DNA of 64,000 nucleotides from Polytrichum commune (GCA_950295325.1 OX485804.1:62836533-62900532); one strand, 5' to 3'; counted from the stretch's first letter, positions 44,401 to 56,300 are shown. Notes: generated by a model from the sequence alone, not told the origin. Program-made: numbers and translations.

Positions 44401-47400
44401 CTGTAGCGGGTCATCCCCCAACGAGGTGACATGATCAGGATCCTCAGCAAAGTCGAGCACCCTGGCCTGCAAAGGGGAAGGTGAATGACGAAAATCGTGC
44501 GGTCGCCTTTGTGACTGAATGGAATCGCTATCCGATTGCGATTCCAACTGCTGCTCCTCCCCTCTGCTAGCAGCGACGTCTGTATCCTGCTCGCTAGGCG
44601 CCTCTTTGTCATCGTCGTCATGTTCAGGCTCTTCGTAGTCGTCGCCCTCTGAGTCGTGTCTATCAATGTCCATGGCATCGATATCCACACCGGGTGAAGG
44701 ATCTCGGGGGGCATCCTCCAACAACAGTGCTGGGGTTGCATGTTGTTGACGATGAGGTTGCGAAGCTCTGCCGTGCGCAGCATCATCCTCCTCTTCATCT
44801 TGGAAGTCTACTGCCCGAAGGGGTCGAATGTGTTCAATCTTATCGGGCAGCGTGTGCACAAAGCAAGAGTCCATATACGAAAACACATGTTGGTCGTTCA
44901 TCTGCCCACATGAACAATATAAATGTTATGTAACTTGACCCATTTAAAACAAGAACTTCAACCCTTAAACTTCAACTCTCTAAAACTTAAAGTCCTCCCC
45001 ACTTAAAATCTTCCATGCAGTGTACAAGGGAGGTTCCTCTCGGCCGAGAGGAACCTCCCTTGTACACTGCATGGAAGATTTTAAGTGGGGAAAGAGGCAG
45101 TGAGGGACTAGGTGTAGGGTGTTGCAGAGAACATACCAATGCGGCAGCAATTGGCTTCAAGCCGCCGAATAAGTTAATCACGACTCCTCCCGTGCTTCCA
45201 AGGAAGCTGAAAAACGACAGATAAACCTCCATTCGCAACTCCCCCCGGGTCACTTCGTATGAAAGTTCGGACCACTCCTTGGGGTTCACATTGTAACGCC
45301 GAGCTTCAGGCGGCATCATTGGACATCGGAAGATTTTGTGGCCCAGGAGGATGCTCGGGCAAGTAAGGAAGTCCACGTAAATCATCGGTGACTCCCTCTT
45401 GCAGTCCACTTCCTTGTAGAATGGATAATTCTCGGCGTGACAAGGTAAATACACCGACGGGATATTCAGAAACGTCTGCGAATGCTTACGAATTATGGCT
45501 GAGATGAATTCTTCAGCTGCGTTGTGGTTTCGCAAGTCGGAGACAATCATCCAAGCTGGGATGGTCTTGAGTCCGGGAGACCATATTGGATCCGTAAAAT
45601 ACTTCACCAAGGACTCCACGACCGAAGAGGACACTGGTTGATCGACACAACCTGGAATGAATCTAAAGTCCATGACCCCCCCTGTTATGGTGAACTTCGA
45701 CATCCAATCAAGATCACGCTTATCTTGCACAGGGATCAGCAACTTCCTTTTGAGAGAGTTGTACTCGACATATCGTGTAATCACTTGTCCGTCTCTCTCT
45801 TCAAGGTCCGTATGATGCCACTCATTCAACAAACGCAGACATGCTGGGGGCGGATCCAAGAACTTGTTATTGGGCATCCGCTTCTTGTTCAGCCAACTAT
45901 CAGTAGCAACCTGGTAAAGCTTCACCCACTTGGCCTTCGAGATACAGTGGTCCTTCTTGAATTTAGACCAAACGGATCGGTTGAGACACTCAGCACCCTC
46001 CGCGTCCTTTCCCCAAATGCCAAGATCTTTTGGGTCACGTGCTGACAATTCTTGCAGCAGTATGTTTTTCCACTTCCTAAAGATACACCACGACTTCAAG
46101 AGTGACACATTAGAGTTCTTTGTTGACCTGAAAGTCACTCTAGGAACCTCTTCGTCTGGCCTCACTTCGAGTATTCGTTTTGCACACAAAAGATAGTCAG
46201 GTTTAGTCAAACCGGCCAAGACCCTAAAAGTTTCTCGAGTCAATGGTTTGCAGACATAAGGCTTCTCCTCGAATGTGGTTGCCGATTTTTTCTTCTCATG
46301 ACGCGCTCGTTGTCTCTGTTGCGTTTCGAGGTATTCATCCAAATATGTTGATCCTGGCTTGTCAGGATTCATGAGGGTCCCCTTCTCAGGCGCAATGAAG
46401 ATCTTCTTCCACAACCTGACAGTCTCATCGTCGGCCATGATGATTGCGAGCTCAGCATTAAGGTCCGCGTGGGTGATACCTCTCGCAATGGCAGTGAACG
46501 AAGCCTCCATGCTTGTTGTGAAATTATGCAATGTGGAAGTGTTAGAATACAAACATAAGGGAAATAGACATGAGAGATGGAGTGGGAAAGAAATCAACCA
46601 TGGCATCATATTAGCTTGCTATTTAGATAGTAATGTCTTTTTAAGAATGTATCCCTCCCATGTAGTTCTCAAGGGAGGTTCCTCTCGGCCGAGAGGAACC
46701 TCCCTTGAGAACTACATGGGAGTGAGGGAGTGAGGAAGGGAGGGAGTGAGGAAGTGCATTGTATGAATATGCATACTTACTTTCCATGTCTCCATCATTT
46801 TGGGATCGAGCGTTGCCTCGGCTTTGTTAATCCGTTGCTTCTGGGGCCTGCCTAGTTTCACCCACACTCTACGACAATACATAATCTGGGTTGTCCAAGT
46901 AGGGGTGAACTTGTTAAATGAATTGGAGTTATTTAGGGTATAAGATATGCGGACTGTCATGCTTGGATCCTCGCTCCAGACAATTGTACAAGGCCACGTC
47001 TTCAATTTATTTTTCAATGTTTGTTCTGTATCTTTGTGCCCTATAATTTCCCTTGATGCAGCCACGCTGTGTTGACCGTTGATAATGATAAAATTTCCAT
47101 TCTTGATGTCGTCCCAAGTCATCCCTTCTCTCCATCTTTCACCCTTATTGAGCTTCAGCATTAGGCAAAGATTGTGATGAGGCCATGCCGGTGGAGTCTG
47201 TATAAGGTAGTTCTTTATGAGTGCTACCCCGGCTTCATCCAATGGGCGCGTAACCTGGTAAGATTTAGCTTGCATCATTTTCTTGATGTGGACATAGAAA
47301 ACTTTCTCCACACCGAAAGGGTAAAGGTGTCCAAATAATTGGACAAATTTTTTCTGGTCCGCTGCAGCTTCCTCCAAACTTGGTTCCTCTCCATGCGCGA

Positions 47401-48210
47401 TAACTCTCCCCTTCTCTGCTGCAGTGAGCACTAGGGGAGTTTCATTTGTGTCATCCATCGCCTTCATCTTCTTAGCCTTGGTCTTCCTGGGTTCATCAGT
47501 TGTCCTCTTCGTGGCCGGGGGTTTCCTTGGGCCCGTTGTCTCCTCGGGATTGTTCTCAAGAATTGCCGTTGGGTTGAGGGTCCTGGCCAACGGACCAATG
47601 TCACCTGCAACATTCTTAGACCTCTTAGAAGTCTCTCGTGTTCCTCCAGCTTCCTCTCCGGGTCTCTGTTTCTTTTGTGTCTTCTTATTTCCTCCATCAT
47701 TCCTAGAAGCGACAAGAGTCTCCGCTTGTTTCTTCTTTTGCTTCTTTAGCGCCTCCTTCTCGGACGCCTCTCTTGCATTGATATCACCTATTGCTTCAAG
47801 TATAAAATTTATGGCCTTCTTGGAAATGCCAGAACCCATCACTCTCTCCATATCTTCTTTGTCCGCAGTAGGGAGCGTCGAGATTGATTGCGTGAACGGT
47901 TCCATATGGAATCTGTGTCTCTTGCAATCCATGGACAAAATTCGTGTTTCAAGTCCTTCGACGACCGACACGTTTAGTTTGTCGCTATCACCGATAGCAG
48001 CCGAGGTAATTGCATTTCCCGGGTTTGGAATCCAGCTTTTGTCCACCCGGTACGCGAATGTTAATTTTAGAGGCGATTCATTGTCTTTTCTATGTACTTG
48101 CAGCGACCAGTGTCGCAAGTGGGTGTCCCTTAATTCCCAGTGGACACCCTTCGGCCCCACTTGGATATCCCCAACAAGATCGGTCCATAAAACTTCTCTC
48201 TCCATGTCAC
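41486..48210 (-). CDS. Large spliced protein: ParB-like domain, possible MTase-like core, acidic linker, HAD phosphatase
   Basis: Exons on the minus strand, all joining in phase 0: 48210-46781 (ATG at 48205), 46504-45137, 44901-43732, 43433-42786, 42678-42454, 42262-41486 (stop); about 1,870 codons. Around residues 375-400, IIINGQHSVAASREI followed by TWPCTIVW is the ParB/Srx-type motif, with VTRPLDEAGVALI before it. Exon 2 ends GGVVINLFGGLKPIAAAL, running on to MNDQHVFSYMDS, reminiscent of methyltransferase motif I, with YVDFLTCP about 70 residues earlier. Exon 3 is Asp/Glu/Pro-rich. The last exon has a NIF/FCP1 HAD domain: VVFDLNGIFCHCT, CIWSS, TAPLFLKSL and NTILVDDCPYKSVCNP, with Asn for the second motif-I Asp. 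The frame is interrupted once within the acidic part, so the copy may be inactive or an intron is missed. The acceptor of exon 2 is the weakest; a separate gene starting at 46510 is possible. Confidence 0.6.
44996..45091. repeat. Perfect 96-base palindrome in an intron
   Basis: Two 48-base arms with no spacer and no mismatch, centred between 45043 and 45044. The inner 38 bases are shared with the palindrome at 46655; the outer 29 bases of each arm (for example TCCCCACTTAAAATCTTCCA) are only distantly related or specific to this locus. It lies in the intron between 45137 and 44901 of the ParB/HAD gene. Confidence 0.97.
46655..46722. repeat. Perfect 68-base palindrome in an intron
   Basis: Two 34-base arms meet at 46688/46689. 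Core half-site AGGTTCCTCTCGG; the outer part CTCCCATGTAGTTCTCAAGG differs from the 44996 palindrome by several substitutions, each mirrored in the opposite arm. It lies in the intron between 46781 and 46504. Confidence 0.97.
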
Positions 48211-48335
48211 CTGCACGAATCATTGAAATGGTTAGTGTATGTGGACTATATGAAAGAGTGTGAAGTCTCAAGAGTGTGGTGTGAAAGAGAACCTCAAGAG
48301 TGGTGTGATAGTGTTTCTACATTGCGAAGGGGAGG

Positions 48336-48646
48336 AGGATCCTCTCGCCCGCGAGGAACCACTTCCCCAGCTCACAGTGAGCCCTTCTGAGGTTATCAGC
48401 CTCGCAGAGCCAGGGCTCAGTGATGAGGGGGGAGGAGGATCCTCTCGCCCGCGAGGAACCACCTCCCCAGCTCACAGTGAGCCCTTGTGAGGTTATCAGC
48501 CTCGCAGAGCAAGGGGTCAGTGATGAGGTGGGGAGGAGGTTCCTCGCGGGCGAGAGGAACCTCCTCCCCACCTCATCACTGACCCCTTGTGAGGCAGGAC
48601 TCAGTGATGAGCGGGGGAGGAGGTTCCTCTCGCCCGCGAGGAACCT
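48336..48646. repeat. Cluster of four palindrome cores (100-, 101- and 84-base spacing)
   Basis: Cores at 48336, 48436, 48537 and 48621. All have TTCCTCTCGC-CC-GCGAGGAA (or TTCCTCTCGC-CC-GCGAGGAA with GGATCC at the left), and the 48537 copy is the reverse complement of the others. The centre is slightly asymmetric (TCTC against TC), so orientation can be told. Flanking words such as CAGTGATGAG and CTCATCACTG extend the 48537 palindrome to arms of about 40 bases. It lies just upstream of the ParB/HAD gene start. Confidence 0.9.
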
Positions 48647-48738
48647 CCTCCCCCCCTCATCACTGACCCCTTGTGAGCGGTGACCCCTTCCTAAGGTATG
48701 GTGGTAGCAACATTAGATATAATCAAACACTTGATATC

Positions 48739-49058
48739 TTATTTAGTGGTGTTTAGCGTTAGACCTCTGATGAAAGTGAAATAGATGACGGACATACCTA
48801 TGGATGTATATCCTTTAAGGAACACTAACCAAATTTTGGATGAATAAAATCGGATGAGAATGCAGGGGATGCAACGGAGTCTCATGGCGCATCTAGGCAT
48901 ATGGTTAAATAAACCGCATGTCCTCCACAAGGACATCTATATAGTACAAGATGTGGTTTAGAAATTGGAAACCTACATCACTAAAAATAAAAAACACAAA
49001 CATTCGGCCGCAAGGCTTGACCTAAAGAACTTAGGCACAGTCAAGTTGAAGACCCTTG
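48739..49058. other. Spacer between palindrome arrays
   Basis: About 320 bases of ordinary sequence between the two palindrome clusters. No gene or repeat recognised. Confidence 0.5.
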
Positions 49059-49460
49059 AGAGCCAGGGCTCAGTGATGAGGGGGGGAGGAGGTTCCTCGC
49101 GGGCGAGAGGAACCTCCTCCCCCGCTCATCACTGAGCCCTGGCTCTCAAGGCGTCACTCATGAGGGGGGGAGGAGGTTCCTCGCGGGCGAGTGGAACTTC
49201 CTCCCCCCCTCATGAGTGAGCCCTGGCTCTCAAGGCGTCACTCATGAAGGGGGGAGGAGGTTCCTCGCGGGCGAGTGGAACTTCCTCCCCCCCTCATGAG
49301 TGAGCCCTGGCTCTTAAGGCGTCACTCATGAGGGGGGGAGGAGGTTCCTCGCGGGCGAGTGGAACTTCCTCCCCCCCTCATGAGTGAGCCCTGGCTCACA
49401 AGGGTTCACTCATGAGGGGGGGAGGAGGTTCCTCTCGGTCGAGAGGAACCTCCTCCCCCA
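49059..49460. repeat. 84-base tandem array of five palindromic units
   Basis: Cores start at 49090, 49174, 49258, 49342 and 49426, an exact 84-base period. Unit 1 has outer arms GAGAGCCAGGGCTCAGTGAT and the matching reverse on the right. Units 2-4 have TCACTCATGAG on the left and CTCATGAGTGA on the right. Unit 5 has the left arm but loses its partner at the array edge. Units 2-4 carry GAGTGGAACTTCC in the right arm, breaking the otherwise good pairing. Confidence 0.92.
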
Positions 49461-49589
49461 AAGCTACTTGTGTACGGATGGGAATTCCGTACAATTCGGA
49501 CCACTCATTACATTCATCGATTGATTTGATGTGATTCTATGTTTATGTTAATGTTTTACATTGGATTTAACAAGGGCATGAACATAAGT

Positions 49590-50370
49590 ATAAGCATGAG
49601 CATAAACATAACACATTCAATCAGATAACACATTCAAACACTCAGAGCACACAAGCTCTTGTACAGATTGAATACAACCCCTAGGTACTCAAACACAACC
49701 AAAAAGCACATTCAAACCCTGCCTACATTCAACCAGATTGAACACAAACACACATTCAAACACATTCAAACAAACTAAACCAGGTTCTATGGGTTTCAAC
49801 ACAAACACATTCAACACAAACACACACATTCAACACAAGCAGAATCAATGTAGGATTCACCACAAGCACATTCAAACACATTCAAACAAACTTAACCAGG
49901 TTCTATGAATTTCAACACAAACACACACATTCAACACAACATACATTCAACACAAACATACATTCAACACAAACATGCATTCAACACAAGCAAAATCAAT
50001 GTAGGATTCACCACAAGCACATTCAAACACATTCAAACCAGGTTCTAGGAGTTTCAACACAAACACACATTCAAACACATTCAAACAAACTAAACCAGGT
50101 TCTATGAGTTTCAACACAAACACACACATTCAAACACATTCAAACAAACTAAACCAGGTTCTATGGGTTTCAACACAAGCACACATTCAACACAAACACA
50201 CACATTCAACACAAGCAGAATCAATGTAGGATTCACCACAAGCACATTCAAACACATTCAAACACATTCATACTGAAGATAAACCTAACACATTCAAACA
50301 CATTGATACACATTCAACACAACCACATTCATACTGAAGATGAACCTAACACATTGAGTTGAGAGTTACC
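49590..50370. repeat. CACATTCAAACACA minisatellite
   Basis: About 780 bases built from CATTCAACACAAACACA and ACACATTCAAACAAACTAAA, with a longer higher-order unit marked by CCAGGTTCTATG.GTTTCAAC (recurring near 49786, 49898, 50038, 50096 and 50156) and AGAATCAATGTAGGATTCAC (49850, about 49990, 50217). Strongly purine/pyrimidine skewed; no coding gene supported. Confidence 0.9.
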
Positions 50371-53211
50371 ACAAGTTGCTGAAAGGAGGGCTGAGGATTG
50401 TGGGAGACTTGGCTATGGAACTCAGCACCCCAACCTAGAGAGAAAAGGCGAACAATCTGGAGTAGAGAAAAGTCGAACTGGAGTGCGACCAGGAGTGCGA
50501 CCAAGTGTAGAGAAAAGTCGAACAATCTTGTTTAGGATGTACAATTCAATCTCAGAATCTGAGAGCGTGGAAGGTGTGAGTGGAACTTGGAAGGAAGAGA
50601 GGAGAGGAAGAGAGGAGAGGAAGAGGAAGAGAGGAGAGGAAGACACAAATGAGGAGTCGCCCGACATTCGAATGGACGCCACCCGGGCGGGTACGGCTAC
50701 TGGCCGGAATCGACGGTTCAGATTAAGCCGTCATCATGGATGGTCGGGATTAACTCACCTTCCCATGATGACAAGTGTACCGACTAGTAAAGTCGCCAAT
50801 GGGACATGTGTTGATTGAGTACCTTTTCCCTGGTTGCTCTTTCAACTAATTTTATTTTGGCCGTTGGATGCGTGCGTAAACCCTATGCCTCCATCTGCGA
50901 CATCTGATGTCAAGATGGGAATGAGATTACAACCTCTTTTTCGATGCGGTAATGAGAAACAATTGTCATAATTGAATCCATATCTTATATGTCAAATTAC
51001 AAAGTTACGTCATGGATCATATACATATTGGAATTATTTTATAAGCAACTAATTAAATACTAACACACACACACACGCATTAAGTACTACATATATGTGG
51101 ATTTGTTAACATTTTCATGTAAGTTTTGACTTAATTATATGAAAAGATTGGATTGAAAACTCAAAAGATAACACTCACCATGAGAAAACGATTCGTATTA
51201 GTATAAATCAACGGTATTGTCAATTTGATTATCAAAACTTGTCTCAAAACTTGTCTCAAAATTTTGATAGAAGAATTCAACCTGTTGTTGATCATCATGC
51301 ACATTTGGAAGTTTGTTGAGAAGGGTTGATACCAATAGCGGAACTGATGTGGTGGTCATATATGGGTCCATACCAATATCGGAAGTGTTGTGGTTGTCAT
51401 ATATGAGTGTACAAAACACAATCACTATTCACTCCAATAGTGATCATGATTCACAAAATCTAATCTACGCACTCATGTATATGTCATATTATGCGACACG
51501 ACTCACACAACCAATGATTAATTCAATCTTTGTCCTCGTTGAACCCTAACAATAAGCACTAATAATAATCACTAATAACGTTTAAATTTTATTATATCAG
51601 TATAAAGATATAACACCGTGTAAATCCCAATAGTAAGTCACACAAATATCATATTTGGTCTAGTTGTTAAATGTTGCTGAAACCGAGATGTTTCTCATAT
51701 GATAATCAAGTGTGTGGGGAGTTTCTTACATAGATTTGATTAATAGGTGTGAATGCCATATGATAGTAGATCGTTCATTTCAAGCGAGGCATACCAAATA
51801 TTCAATCACAAACATATACGAGTTAATGAGGCATTGTACTAATTTGTATTGTTAACTAATGTTTTTTTTATGATGCATCATGCAACATCAAGTGTCTTAA
51901 TATGCCACTTGTCTTTATTTTCTTATATCATTATTGATTCCTTTAAAACTAGGACATAAAGTTCAATGATTGTAATTCTTAAACGTTCCCTATTGGCAAA
52001 ATATTTAATACCTACATATGATATAGAGCATGGTAGAAGATACGTGTATTTTGTATTTAAAAGACACTCATACAACAACAATGCTCCTCAAAAATGATTT
52101 ATTCATTTATTTTCTTTGTTGAGGTGCGATTACATAGTGACACGAAAGAAGACACCCATTTTGGCCGTTGGATGCGTGCTGCATAGCAAACTTAGGATGG
52201 TTAGCATATTTTGAGCACATAATCCTCATCTTTGCTAACACGTGTCTTCGTGCCGCCAATTCCAGGTCTCGACGTTACACACTACTCAAATATATAGGTG
52301 TCCAAATTATTGTTGTGGTTGATTTATGCACATCTACCTTATATTATCAAGCTGGATAATATTGTATGAATAGTCAAGTAACGGCCGAATGTCATGTGTG
52401 TCAAAGGTGGTGAGAGTCAGTGGCAACAAATATGGTTGTCCTAATAAGGATCAATTTCGTTTGGTGGTAAATACATTCTATCCTTCCATGCGATAAACAT
52501 CAACTCGGGCCTAATTCGGTTAATTTTTTTCATTAGACACCTACCATAGAGGGCGTTCTATTTCATCAAGTAATGCCATAATGTACATAAACTAAAATTA
52601 ATGTTACTTTACATAAAAAGAAGCACAAAATACAAATAATTAACCACATTAAGATTTGAGCAATACAATGAATGTGGCTTGCATTGATTTTCTATTGAAA
52701 AATAACTTCAAACAAATAGTAATGTAAATCATTATCATAGTAGTGGTAATGTTTCTTGCACACACTTCTTTGTCAATCACCTAATATACTAATTCATTTT
52801 GCTTCTAGTAATGGACCCCAAAAGTAGGGCGTGAATTTTTACTACCCAAGATGTGTTATTACACAATATTTCCAAGTGTTTCTTGACAACATCAATAAAA
52901 TGGGGTCTCATGGTCACAACTAGTATTATCTTATAATACCCATTGTTGTTCATAAAAACAATTGAAGATGGGGAAAGATGATATTTCATCACCCCTGGGC
53001 CAATAACTAACACATGACCCATTTCCATGTATTAAACATGTACTCAATACTGAAATTGTGGTTAGCAACACTCAAGGATGATTATGTTTTTAAGATGCAC
53101 CCATGACATTGTGGACCCATAACATTAGTGGAATCCGAGCCAATGATTTGTTGGACCGACAGTGAATTTAGAAAGTGGGTGCGAACCTTCCATGATGGTG
53201 GGAGTGGCCGG
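50371..53211. other. AT-rich intergenic region
   Basis: No supported gene. A purine-rich GAGAGGAAGA stretch lies near 50590-50645, and the short frames over it are low-complexity. The words TTTTGGCCGTTGGATGCGTG occur at about 50855 and again at about 52158, suggesting copies of one dispersed element, but I could not define its ends. Confidence 0.45.
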
Positions 53212-53266
53212 TCTGATTTTTGGGCATAATCGGTCAACATCCCAATGTTTCCAAGTCCAGCCGGTT
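53212..53266 (+). repeat. Dispersed motif of about 60 bases, copy 3
   Basis: TCTGATTTTTGGGCATAATC then GGTCAACATCCCAATGTTTC and CAAGTCCAGCCGGTT. Same order and strand as the other three copies. Confidence 0.7.
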
Positions 53267-53285
53267 CCATAATGTGATTGTTTGG

Positions 53286-53317
53286 TTTTAGGGTTTAGGG
53301 TTTAGGGTTTAGGGTTT
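53286..53317 (+). repeat. Interstitial telomere-type repeat (TTTAGGG)4
   Basis: Four consecutive TTTAGGG units, the usual plant telomere sequence, within ordinary intergenic DNA. Shorter traces occur at 7094-7112 and 53394-53406 (CCCTAAA orientation) and 61262-61281. Confidence 0.9.
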
Positions 53318-56300
53318 GGCAAATACATGAATTTTAATTTTTAAAATAATAACCATAAAAACACCACGCAAATATATGACCCTATTACATTTAACCCTAA
53401 ACCCTATTAGAATTAACATTATTTTACATTAATATTTGGCATCGCACGATGTACTGTTATTCCATTGGGCAATTCAAATGTATTACTTATGAGTTCATAA
53501 TCACTCATGTTGAAAAGGTTGTTTGGACGTTTAGGGCCTTCACTTATTTGTGTGAATAGGTGTGAAGCTAAGAAAAACCCACCCCACCCCCCCCCCCCAT
53601 AAGTAGAAAGAGAGTGTGTAGAAAAGATTGGACTTATATGTGCTCAAATATGGACATTAGGTAGGTTTAGTACTTAAGACATATGTAGAGACTTTGTAAG
53701 CGCTTTGGCTTTTCAATAATTAAAGGTTGACCAAGTAATCATTGTGAAAGATTGACATGCAAAGAGATAAATAGCATCACCAACTTCTTATGCAAGCGAG
53801 CAAATGTAAATAGAGAGTCTCTTCACATGTAGGTGTTTACTGCCTTTTGGTGGGGAACTTTGTGACCGTGGCTTTATGAATGGTTTTGTATCTTAGGTAG
53901 GGATTGATTAGATGGGACATTTGGGGAGAGGTCTTGGTGAGAGGTTATTAAGTGTGTTAATGAGGAGTTGGGTTGGGTGTGACTTCAACTTAGTGTTCTT
54001 GGGGGGGGGGGGCGTGTGGCTTTTTGTGAGATGAAGATCGAGGGTTCGAAACCTTAATAGACGATAATGAGAAACATGATGACAAGAAAACACTATCCTT
54101 TACCATAAATTGGGCGTTCTTTGGGGGTAGTTGAGTTTGGGTGACCAACCTACAAGGGATGCTCTCTCCATCAGTCAATTGTAATGCAGCTTTCAAAGAT
54201 GTTTAGTTTCTTTTGCTAGGGGTTTGTTAAATGAAATCAACTCACTGCCAAGCTCTTGGGTGGGCAAATAGTGTGAATTGAGAGACAACCACGATTGCAT
54301 GTATTGTTGTAAGAGTTTGTAAGACTTTATCCTATGAATCATCATCCAAACACCGATTCAAAACCAAAACAACCTTAATTAATCATGTGAATGTCTTAGT
54401 GAAATTAATTTGTGACACCAAGATGATATCGGAATCACCTTTGAAGTCTTCCTTGAATATTTCATTGGCTTTATGTCTTATTTAAAATCCTAACTACACA
54501 CCCAAGTGTCATGTATTACAATGTAGCATGCAAGAGGAAGATAATTGTGAGCAAGTATGGAATGTAGAATATATATTAAAAATGTTGAAACATTGGTGTT
54601 CATGCACTAAGGTTGATGAGGCTATTGTGGAAACCTCTAGCCTACTTAAAATTATCTAGGTGATGGATTCGAGCATTAGAAGCTTGAGCAGGATAACAAT
54701 TGCGAATCATGACCAAGCAATCTAAAGTTGTTGAAATTGGAGTTGAGGAAGGTGTTCGTCTAGGCTCTGGAATCAAAGATTCTCTACTTTCCAATTTGGT
54801 TTTAAAGCAAGCAACTCTTACATTGTTCAATGTTGTGTAAGTGGATGGCGACACTAGCAAATTCTACATGGGTCATTTGTCAATGAAAACGAAGTTTAAT
54901 GCCAACATTTGTTGTGTCATGTTTTTAAAGTGGTCATGAATAAGATGAAATGTTGCCAAATTAGGTTATCATTATAAAATACCCACTATGCAAGTGGTTG
55001 GCACCTCACAACCATATGCAACCTCTTAATTTGCCCACTTCACTTACAAAATCAAATGTGTCATAGGTTGGTGGATAACACTCCTAATTATGAAGGATGA
55101 TAGGTGTAGTTTGTTTTTTTGCAAAGGTGGCTAAATCAACATGTATTACTCACCCACGGAATTAAAGCAACAATATTGCCAATTCCAAGCCAAATATAAG
55201 TGTCCAATAGGAAGCTAACTTAAGTGGCCTCCTCTTACCTTAGCGTAAATATGAGCCCATTCTCCTAACGTAGATAATGGGTGTCCATGATGTAAGGTGA
55301 GGTCTCTACCCGTTTTTTTTTTTGAAAGGTGGGCTCTATGTGGAAGTTTGAAGAGAGGGGTGGGGGCGTAGTTGAGGGTGTGTGGGTGGTATTGAGGTAT
55401 TTTAACAGGGTTCTATGGTGGTTTGTCAATGGACTACTTTTAGTTTTATTTTGTATATGATTGAATAGGTGAGGTATTTTATGGCAAGTTGGTATAAGGA
55501 TTTCATTATTTTTTGGGTATGTTGAGGTTCTTGAGTTTTTCCATTGATGGCTCATGTATGGGGGCCTTTTACACCCACCGTGATGGTTAGTAAGGGACTC
55601 AGGTTGATCACCTAGCACTTAGGACCCATGCGTTTAGAGCTTATTAATTAAAAGGGGAGAAGTTTGGTGCATGGTAGTATATATACGCCATTTATTGATT
55701 TCAAGATACCGTATAGTTAGTTAGAAAAATTGTACTGTTGCATAAATTGAGGGATATGTTTGTTGAAAAAACCCCACCCCTGAAAACCTCATCAAAGTCA
55801 TTCAAAATGCATAGTGCCATGCGAACGAGGATGATAAATACACAAAATGCAAAAGCCACTAAAATGCAGAGGCAAATATCCTAGGGTTGACAAGATAAAA
55901 ATGTGTCCTATAAAAACATCCATGATAGTGGATGAAGATGAACCATTTTCATTTTCATTTTCATTTGTACAAGGAACCAGTTGTCACATGTAGCTAGGTA
56001 TAATTTCCCTCATTTTGTTTTTTCATGTGGAGAAGGCGGGGGGGGGGGGTCACTCCCATATTTTACAAAACTATGTGAGAACCATGTGGAGTCCACTTTG
56101 AAGTTGCTACATACAAATTATAAAACCTATATTTGTAACAATGACCAAGTTATATATTGAACTTTGCAATACAAATAAATTAGGGTGGTTACAAATTGAC
56201 CATGTTAGAGAATTTTCAAAACTAACATACCATAAGGTTAAGTAGGGTGGGGTGTTATATATATATATATATATAAAGGCCCACACACTTTGGGAGAGAC

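Noticed and set aside
45031-45056. Similarity of the palindrome core (CGAGAGGAACC) to the sarcin-ricin loop region of 28S rRNA
   Set aside because: Only about ten bases agree and the surrounding rRNA sequence is absent; treated as coincidence.
41486-48210. Bacterial contamination, because of the ParB-like motif
   Set aside because: The coding parts are separated by GT-AG introns with matching phases, and the flanking DNA is the same plant-like sequence.
47424-48263. 279-codon plus-strand frame opposite the ParB-like exon
   Set aside because: Mirror of a Lys/Glu-rich coding region on the minus strand, which gives a Phe/Ser/Leu-rich shadow; the minus frame carries the recognisable motif and good splice sites.
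49059-49460. CRISPR-like array of regularly spaced palindromic repeats
   Set aside because: The repeats are regular, but the spacers are themselves repeated and palindromic rather than unique, there are no cas genes, and the genome is clearly nuclear plant DNA.
50483-50818. 111-codon open frame on the plus strand
   Set aside because: Driven by a GAGAGGAAGA purine repeat; no domain, and the overlapping opposite frame is equally long.
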